The translations under genes were made by a program, and so were the position numbers. Positions 15,401 through 19,812 of a DNA stretch of 25,811 bases are shown in pieces; position 1 is the first letter of the stretch; the number at the start of each line of letters is the position of its first letter. The notes under the pieces are model-generated. The model worked only from the letters and a program-made list of their open reading frames with translations, had not been told where the DNA came from and did not search any database. The stretch comes from Moraxellaceae bacterium (lineage in GTDB: Bacteria; Pseudomonadota; Gammaproteobacteria; Pseudomonadales; Moraxellaceae), in contig JAUXNL010000234.1 in assembly GCA_030684415.1 (NCBI GenBank), positions 1 to 25,811 on the forward strand, given 5' to 3'.

Positions 15401-15922
15401 GGTGTCCGCCACCACGCCCAGACGGCCGTCGCGTGTCCAGCGCAGCGGCGGCAGGTGCGGCCGGCGGAAACCGGTGCGGTGATTGACGGCGCTGACCTCA
15501 CGGTTGACCAAGGGGATGTCCGGCGTGGTCATGGTCCAGCCCCAATCCCAGCGGCGGTCGGGCGGGTTGCCGGTGAACTTGTCGGCGCCGGTCAGCGACA
15601 GCAGGTAGAGCAGCCAGCCCGTCCGCGCCCCCAGCAGCGAGGCGCCATCCGGCAAGGCGCCGAAGCGCGCCTGCGACTCCTGGTAATACTGGCCGAAGTG
15701 CCAGTTCGACACGGCCAGGCTGTAGGGCGTGCGGTCCTGCCCGTCGAACCAGTCAACACTGGTGTCCGGCGCCTGCGGGGCCGGGAGCGCGCCGGCGTAG
15801 TTGTCGAGCTCGGTCGGGCTGGCGAAGTGGGTGGGTAGCTGTGCGGTCGCAGGCCAGGTCAGGGCCAACAGGGTGGCCGCGCAGGCCAGCCGGAACCGGA
15901 TTGTCGTCGGGTTGCCGCGCAT
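12464..15922 (-). CDS. Large exported protein with LamG-like domain and one CxxCH haem motif
   Basis: 1152 residues from ATG 15922, which follows AGGAGG at eight bases and opens a signal peptide (MRGNPTTIRFRLACAATLLA..., cleavage near TAQL). The longer open frame upstream only crosses operator DNA. Residues about 30-660 are unrecognised, with many aromatic and DxD-like turns and several Cys. Residues about 690-880 look like a LamG/concanavalin-A fold (GKGLYFNG, then STLYVNGFPW, GTLVLGRG, KGWMDEYKVF). A later segment carries FCLACHSK with C982, C985 and H986, a c-type haem site, and the C-terminus (about 1065-1152) resembles an Ig-like domain (FRVNGQLVTDDGVAPFE). It probably sits in the periplasm or outside the cell and binds a polymer or surface while carrying a haem. 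No known enzyme family was matched. Confidence 0.75.
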   Translation of the reverse strand: MRGNPTTIRFRLACAATLLALTWPATAQLPTHFASPTELDNYAGALPAPQAPDTSVDWFDGQDRTPYSLAVSNWHFGQYYQESQARFGALPDGASLLGARTGWLLYLLSLTGADKFTGNPPDRRWDWGWTMTTPDIPLVNREVSAVNHRTGFRRPHLPPLRWTRDGRLGVVADTGGVDGKPEPLRIQLHRPEVLQEHFVDSAPGVPTVDPETWEVPDYHRWGLPGSSLAQFTTLCEAAPATPAQANPYTCGSDDCYDLTLIGTAVQQSYDTSGQVGKPGGIRTQYLPQLQSQDRLFSRQLTIRVSQPKTPQARIAAVDISPDVRVAPIRQGVLFEPVTPADGRLLIARRAGLPLVWRHSGTGRMRAGNYETVYSVAPAGGPACDVTQWGDLQPISHAPFDPRVKDKYLFAKYPFRDPMGNAIPDGADIKGTYPWIDKDAKVLSLMISDANLFGGGYLSPKERYPNRCVHDGCKRGDRDATNDLTFMLLGGWSKGKGVVIDNLLNFADFRLTLSNALWLDLYQPGTALPVTANRNPSVEIGGSRSLSHSEPNSLIALKDRYGYPVQGRDGRPQFHLVKNSSVFDTIDHRLNYNPHLKPVGPHDVVWTLSSGVATDEFAFDDLLNNHAFIVSDMVAAFSAANDSLFRMTAYDGWNKLWGDWRGQVKVQNAATTLPDRWVVPRAGDVANGRIEPVANGGVKGKGLYFNGQNTHLLYDIPTAQPQSMSTAYWFHSLFVDVRALGAADEQVILNFPDKSRLTMKEAGANTSFQAYNNNGELQKAVLVPSSLVRQRWFHLGLQTAPDGRSTLYVNGFPWTEFVAKRGSLFQMRGGTLVLGRGHHDYEPRYDGWWNWLWGNSTAAPANYRPFKGWMDEYKVFAYQPDPESICNLANGTMVAVGSNAQMASLAALYPAAMHERISTALRLRGQPTQARYACHMGEPAQGRTAALHRLPAGAIGLRANLHFPEGPLYHDAPRPDSTTNEFCLACHSKTGVGGLTVEALRYRNQPARNDPRRQPMQAPPFITGNLPSSFINSIGGNWRAFGSSHIDDYVMPSAQGVTPEIRNLVLVTGGIPTSVLNPGATVVRSSVGTLRVNASGLAGRAQFRVNGQLVTDDGVAPFEMPGASLVIGTNQIAVTTYAANGLQSQRSYTITVR

Positions 15923-15992
15923 GGGAGGGTCCTCCTTGAGGGGGTGGGTCTCTGCCGGCGACGGGATCTGCGCCCCTGGCGGCTGCCGAATG

Positions 15993-16033
15993 ATGCAAGA
16001 GGTTACTTGCATCATGCAAGAATATCCTTGCAT
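15993..16033. promoter_or_regulatory. Twin palindromic operator for the TetR regulator
   Basis: ATGCAAG-N6-CTTGCAT occurs twice: 15993-16012 (spacer AGGTTA) and 16014-16033 (spacer AATATC). Half-sites are identical in all four positions and the two sites are offset by 21 bp, two helical turns. They lie between the divergent TetR gene and the large exported protein gene. TetR dimers bind such palindromes, so joint binding of two dimers and control of both directions is the natural inference. Confidence 0.8.
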
Positions 16034-16132
16034 TTGACGGACCGACGGTTAAGGCTGCCTGGAGGGGTTGATGGGGGCGGGCACACTTGCGCTACCCTGC
16101 GCCCGATAACAGGCGAACAGGAGAGGCAGCGC

Positions 16133-16816
16133 ATGGCGAAACCGGCGGAACAGCGGCACCTGTCCGGCCCCGGCAGCAAGGAGCGCGGGAAAACCCGGAC
16201 CCTGCTGATCGACGCAGGCCTTTACCTGTTTTCACGAAAGGGCTTTGACGGCGTATCGGTCGGCGAGCTCGAGGCGGCGGTCGGCCTGAAAGCCGGCAGC
16301 GGCAGTTTTTACCGGCACTTCGCCGACAAGGAAGCGCTGCTCAAGGCGGTCATGGAACGCGAGGTCGAGAGCGCCCGGGCGCGCCGCTCCAACGAGCTGG
16401 ACGCCCTGGCCGATGCCGACAGGGACATCCGTGCCGCCCTGGTGGCTCAGTTCAGGCTGACCCTGCGGGGGATGCGGGACAACCTGGAGCGCGCCAATCT
16501 GCTCAGTCGTGGCGCCGAGCATTTTCCGGAGCTCAAGGCCGAGTTGCGCCAGCGCCTGGTGCAGGATGCGCTGGAGTCCATTTCACGTGTGTACCGCCAG
16601 CGCATCCAGGCGGGCGAACTGATCGACGCCGATCCGCAGGCGCTGGCCGTCGTGGTGCAGAGTGCACTTTACGGGTATGCCGTGGCGGAGGCCGGCTTCG
16701 GCAGCTCTCCGGATCCGCAGGCGGAAGAAGACGCCCTCATCAATGCGATGGTAGCGATGCTGGTGCATCTGCCTCGTGAGCGCACGGAGCGCGCCTCCAG
16801 CACGCCACTCCCCTGA
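16133..16816 (+). CDS. TetR-family transcriptional regulator
   Basis: 227 residues from ATG 16133, preceded by AGGAG; the longer frame upstream overlaps the operator region. The N-terminal helix-turn-helix is typical: LIDAGLYLFSRKGFDGVSVG, then the recognition part AAVGLKAGSGSFYRHFADKE (about residues 25-67) and ALLKAVMERE. The remainder is an all-helical ligand/dimer domain with no recognised effector class. It is divergent from the LamG/CxxCH protein operon, with twin palindromes in between, so it likely represses itself and that operon. The ligand is unknown. It is followed by a strong terminator after about 170 bp. Confidence 0.92.
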   Translation: MAKPAEQRHLSGPGSKERGKTRTLLIDAGLYLFSRKGFDGVSVGELEAAVGLKAGSGSFYRHFADKEALLKAVMEREVESARARRSNELDALADADRDIRAALVAQFRLTLRGMRDNLERANLLSRGAEHFPELKAELRQRLVQDALESISRVYRQRIQAGELIDADPQALAVVVQSALYGYAVAEAGFGSSPDPQAEEDALINAMVAMLVHLPRERTERASSTPLP

Positions 16817-16987
16817 CATGATGGGAGGTGAAAGTCATTCTCGAAGGTCATGTTCGAAGGCCATGCTCGAACGGATGGGCCGCAAGGTCGCCGACGAGAT
16901 CTGGCGGGCCAACCCAGTAGCGGCGTGATGGGTTGCCCCGAGGATGACTGGTTTTCGGGCGTGGCCACTGAGGTTTTGGTGTAGATA

Positions 16988-17023
16988 AAATAGAAAGCCC
17001 CGCCTTCGCGGGGCTTTCTATTT
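16988..17023. terminator. Rho-independent terminator, bidirectional
   Basis: AAATAGAAAGCCCCGC (16988-17003) pairs perfectly over 16 bp with 17008-17023 around the loop CTTC. A/T flanks serve both strands. It lies downstream of the TetR gene and marks the left side of the accessory island. The GCCCCGC core matches the terminator at 19757-19793. Confidence 0.9.
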
Positions 17024-17032
17024 CACGCTTCC

Positions 17033-17350
17033 ATGACTCCGATGCTGAAGGGATATTTTGCAAGTCGTGACAACGCCGGGGAGAGTGGCCCCGGGCAAAT
17101 ACAAGGCGCCATTTTCATGAGGTGTTGCGTCAGGCCGCCGGGAAATGTTGTGCGATGGAGTAGCGCCCGGCCTGAGCCGGAACCGGCGCCGCAGCGATGT
17201 GCGCGGCCAACATACGGCGAGGCGTTCCGTCGCCACAAAAGGGCTGATACAGTCGGGCATTGGCGTGCAGATGCTGCCCCAAAAGTCCCGCAGAAGACGG
17301 GATGCCCGCAGGAAGCGGGGCACAAGCCACTCGATAAGGATGCAGCACTC
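17033..17350. other. Upstream region of the NERD remnant
   Basis: About 320 bp. The frame of the NERD remnant stays open here, but the residues are Arg/Pro-rich and unlike the family, and homologues begin near 17351. I see no promoter that stands out and no other gene. Confidence 0.4.
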
Positions 17351-17719
17351 TTGGCCACCCTCATTCCCGCACTCAACAGTTGCAAGCCCCGGATGACCTC
17401 CGGCGAGCGGCGCTTGGCAGAGCGGCTGGAAGAGAAGCTCGAAGACGATTACCTGCTCTGGTTCGACGTACCCATCGGCAATAGTGGGCGGCACCCGGAT
17501 TTTCTGGTGCTGCACCCGCGCCGTGGTTTGCTGGTGCCGGAGGTGAAGGACTGGAAGCTGGAAAGCATTAAGGCCATGGACAAGGCCTCGGCCACGCTGC
17601 TCCTGCCCACGGGCGCCAAGCGTGTGCCCAATCCGTTCGAGCAGGCGCGGGTATATCCAGAAATGACTCTGACCCCTTTTCTAGCCCCCCTAGGTGCGCT
17701 CAAGGAACTGGTTAACTGA
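17351..17719 (+). pseudogene. Truncated NERD-domain helicase/nuclease remnant
   Basis: From a TTG at 17351, preceded by AAGGA at ten bases, the frame reads LATLIPALNSCKPRM, ERRLAERLEEKLEDDYLLWF, GRHPDFLVLHPRRGLLVPEV, KDWKLESI and later NPFEQARVYPEM. This matches the start of NERD-domain proteins fused to UvrD/DEAD-type helicases: Asp in HPDF and the E-x-K (EVKDW) are the nuclease-like residues. Family members run to 500-700 or more residues, but here the match ends after EQAR and 18 unrelated residues lead to a stop. No helicase motif follows. The break coincides with a REP/transposon-like string at 17661-17680. It is probably non-functional, although a 122-residue NERD fragment might still be expressed. 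Confidence 0.75.
17661..17680. mobile_element. Possible REP/RAYT-type element scar
   Basis: The string AAATGACTCTGACCCCTTTT lies exactly where the NERD homology stops. Similar strings commonly flank REP-associated (IS200-like) tyrosine transposases; this is recalled from general experience, not checked. No transposase gene is present, so at most a scar remains. Confidence 0.35.
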
Positions 17720-17784
17720 TGGGGGCGGCTCATTGGGGCTTTTGGGTAAAGATTGTTGATTATGTTAATAATGAGTGTGGATTT

Positions 17785-17800
17785 ATAACGGTTTCGTTAT
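17785..17800. promoter_or_regulatory. Small inverted repeat upstream of the GHKL operon
   Basis: ATAACG (17785-17790) and CGTTAT (17795-17800) are perfect reverse complements around GTTT. A TATAGA at 17807-17812 could be a -10 box, but no good -35 lies at the right distance. The position, just before the three-gene operon, fits an operator. Support is weak. Confidence 0.35.
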
Positions 17801-17857
17801 TCTTGCTATAGAAATGTCTTGGCAGGTTTTCTGGTTACATTTTATTTTCAGAGATGA

Positions 17858-18865
17858 GTGTTATCTGCTCAAAAGGGATCGGGGTTTAAATTGACCAACC
17901 TAATTGATGATGGCCAGCCAATTCGCATAACAGTACCAGCCTTGCGAGGGGATAAGTCTGGGTATAAATGGATGTTTTATTTGATCGCAGAGGTTGTCAG
18001 GAATCCAAAGAGGGGCTTTTTTGTTGATTTCAGACACTGCTCAAAAATGGACTATGGGATTATAGCTTTGTTTGGCGCACTTGCTAAGTATGTTGATTTC
18101 ATCAATGGAAATAGTCGTCGTGGGATTGGTAGGTTTTTCAATACAAATGGGGTGCGTTTTTTAGAAAAGACTATGAGTCCGCTTATTGGTAAAAGTTTGA
18201 TGGAGAATAATTTTCTCTCACATTTCTCTTATCAGGATAATCAGTCTGTTTCTGGGGGTAGTTATATTGGGTACAGGGAGCATGATAACTTTCTTGATCC
18301 CGATGAGATTATTTTCCATCTTGAAAATAATTGGCTTTCTGATGATCGCGTGATTTTGGCTACGGATCTAAAAAACGATATTGTTAGTCATGTTTATGAG
18401 GTTTTTGCAAATGCATACGGTCATGGCCTAAGGGACAATGGTATGGGGGCGGTAAGTTGCGGAGAGTACAACATTAAAAAAAAGGAGTTGCGTCTTTGTG
18501 TTGTTGACTTCGGTGCTGGTGTAAGTGACATGGTTAAGTCGTTTATTGATGAGGGGCTATCGGATACGGAGGCAATGCGCTGGGCGTTGAGTAGGGGCCA
18601 TAGTACCCATACAGATAGCATGGTTAGTGGTTTGCCACGGGGACTCGGCTTTCATCTGCTTAAGGACTACTTCAAGAGACGATATGGCAGTATCGCTATA
18701 TACTCAAACGGTTGCTATGCGTTAGCTGATGGAGGGGAGTACGAGGTTGCTTCGATTGGTGGTGTCCGATTTAAAGGGACTTTGGTTGATATCAAGATCA
18801 ACTATAGTGCTTCATCGGGCCTCCGTAAGGGTGGTTCAAATCAAGATGTTCCGGCTTTTTTTTAG
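17858..18865 (+). CDS. GHKL-type ATP-binding protein (anti-sigma-kinase-like), first gene of three-gene operon
   Basis: 335 residues if the GTG at 17858 is used; a TTG at 17891 is an alternative, and neither has a strong ribosome site. Residues about 20-125 contain a STAS-like-looking segment (GFFVDFRHCSKMDYGIIALF). Residues about 170-318 carry the Bergerat ATP-binding fold: N box VYEVFANAYGHG with E181, N185 and H189; G1 box VVDFGAGV (D217 to G221); G2 box PRGLGFHLLKDY; closing FKGTLVDIKI. There is no histidine-kinase dimerisation region and no membrane segment, so it resembles SpoIIAB/RsbW-type kinases or MORC/Hsp90-like ATPases. It is AT-rich against GC-rich neighbours, and 13 bp separate it from the DUF4325 gene. 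It probably phosphorylates or reshapes that partner; this is inferred. Confidence 0.85.
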   Translation: MLSAQKGSGFKLTNLIDDGQPIRITVPALRGDKSGYKWMFYLIAEVVRNPKRGFFVDFRHCSKMDYGIIALFGALAKYVDFINGNSRRGIGRFFNTNGVRFLEKTMSPLIGKSLMENNFLSHFSYQDNQSVSGGSYIGYREHDNFLDPDEIIFHLENNWLSDDRVILATDLKNDIVSHVYEVFANAYGHGLRDNGMGAVSCGEYNIKKKELRLCVVDFGAGVSDMVKSFIDEGLSDTEAMRWALSRGHSTHTDSMVSGLPRGLGFHLLKDYFKRRYGSIAIYSNGCYALADGGEYEVASIGGVRFKGTLVDIKINYSASSGLRKGGSNQDVPAFF

Positions 18866-18878
18866 TTGAGTTAAGAGA

Positions 18879-19178
18879 ATGAAGCGGATCAACGTATTGC
18901 AAGTCGTTGGCAAAAATGCTGTTTCAATGCAGAGTGGCTCTATTCTTCATGAAAGTATTGTCTCTGCATTGAAGGAGGGGGGGAGTGTTGAGTTGGATTT
19001 TAATGGGATCGAAATATTTGCTTCCCCCTTTTTTAATGCAAGCATTGGATTGCTGCTGAAGGATATTGATATTGATCAGCTACAAGAGAAAATTAAGCTG
19101 GTTAACATATCTGATTTGGGTAAGGGGTTGCTAAATCAGGTTGTAGATAACGCACTGGTTTTTTACGGTAAAAAATAA
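18879..19178 (+). CDS. STAS-like DUF4325 protein
   Basis: A 99-residue protein, MKRINVLQVVGKNAVS onward. The core GGSVELDFNGIEIFASPFFN followed by ASIGLLL is the signature of the DUF4325 (STAS-like) family: a beta strand, then Ser/Pro/Phe at the position where STAS anti-anti-sigma factors carry their phosphorylatable Ser, then an amphipathic helix. S49 and S55 are candidate phosphosites. No signal peptide. It is flanked tightly by the GHKL gene (13 bp) and the PIN gene (2 bp), so the three are one transcript. In SpoIIAA/SpoIIAB-type modules the STAS partner switches between kinase and target, and the same logic is proposed here. An AT-rich AAGAGA precedes the ATG. Confidence 0.85.
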   Translation: MKRINVLQVVGKNAVSMQSGSILHESIVSALKEGGSVELDFNGIEIFASPFFNASIGLLLKDIDIDQLQEKIKLVNISDLGKGLLNQVVDNALVFYGKK

Positions 19179-19180
19179 AA

Positions 19181-19741
19181 ATGGCAACAAAAATATCTCT
19201 AGATAGAGCAGTGGTGAGCCATAAGCAAAGTTATTTTATTGATACCAATGTGTGGTTTTGGTTTGCTGGTGGAGGTGTTGATGGTCAGAGTGGGAGAAGT
19301 TATCAAATTCACAGTTATCCTGCCTTTATTGGTCGTATCTTGGATGCGGGCGCTCCCATTTACCACTCCAGTTTAACCTTGGTAGAGCTTGCGCATGTAA
19401 TTGAGCGTAAAGAGTATGAGCGGCAATTTCCTGCGAAAGAAATTGGAATAAAAGAATTTCGAAAGGATGACCGGACAAGAAAACTTATTCTTGGAACTGT
19501 AAAGGCGGCATGGGCAAGTATTTGTCAGGTGTCTAGGTGTCTTGATGAGCAATTAGGGGATGCCTTCTCTGCTGATGTATTGGCTTTGTTGGAAGAGGCG
19601 GAGTTGGATTCTTATGACGCTGTATATTGTGCCTTAATGAGTAAGCATGGCATCTTAAACATTGTTACGGATGATGCTGATTTAATGAATGTCAGTGGGA
19701 TCACGCTTTTGACTGCTAATCGAAAAGTACTTGCAGCTTAG
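19181..19741 (+). CDS. PIN-domain protein, probable ribonuclease toxin
   Basis: 186 residues; ATG 19181 lies two bases after the preceding stop, with no ribosome site, so translation is probably coupled. The PIN acidic set is visible: D21 in YFIDTNVWFWF, E69 in SSLTLVELAHVIE, D146 in ELDSYDAVYCAL, and D164/D165 in NIVTDDADLM, closing with ITLLTANRKVL. It is slightly longer than VapC toxins (about 130-140), owing to an inserted region around residues 75-125. PIN proteins cleave RNA with Mg2+/Mn2+. No VapB-like antitoxin is present; the only partners are the GHKL and DUF4325 proteins, which are therefore the candidate controllers. A strong terminator follows. Confidence 0.88.
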   Translation: MATKISLDRAVVSHKQSYFIDTNVWFWFAGGGVDGQSGRSYQIHSYPAFIGRILDAGAPIYHSSLTLVELAHVIERKEYERQFPAKEIGIKEFRKDDRTRKLILGTVKAAWASICQVSRCLDEQLGDAFSADVLALLEEAELDSYDAVYCALMSKHGILNIVTDDADLMNVSGITLLTANRKVLAA

Positions 19742-19756
19742 ATGCCATTGTTGTGT

Positions 19757-19793
19757 GAAATAAAAAGCCCCGCATTGCGGGGCTTTTTATTTC
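19757..19793. terminator. Bidirectional terminator between the PIN operon and acnB
   Basis: A 17-bp perfect stem, AAATAAAAAGCCCCGC with flanking G, around ATT, with T runs on both strands (stem 19757-19773 and 19777-19793). It ends both the plus-strand operon and the minus-strand acnB gene. It marks the right side of the accessory island. Confidence 0.92.
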
Positions 19794-19812
19794 CATCTTT
19801 TACAGCAGCAAC

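Noticed and set aside
16863..16928. Short coding-looking frame (MLERMGRKVADEIWRANPVAA)
   Set aside because: Only 21 codons between the TetR gene and its terminator; it may be the tail of a lost gene, but no family could be recognised and it cannot be supported as a feature.
17033..17350. N-terminal extension of the NERD remnant
   Set aside because: The frame is open but the residues are unlike the family, whose members begin at the position of the TTG at 17351 with an upstream ribosome site.
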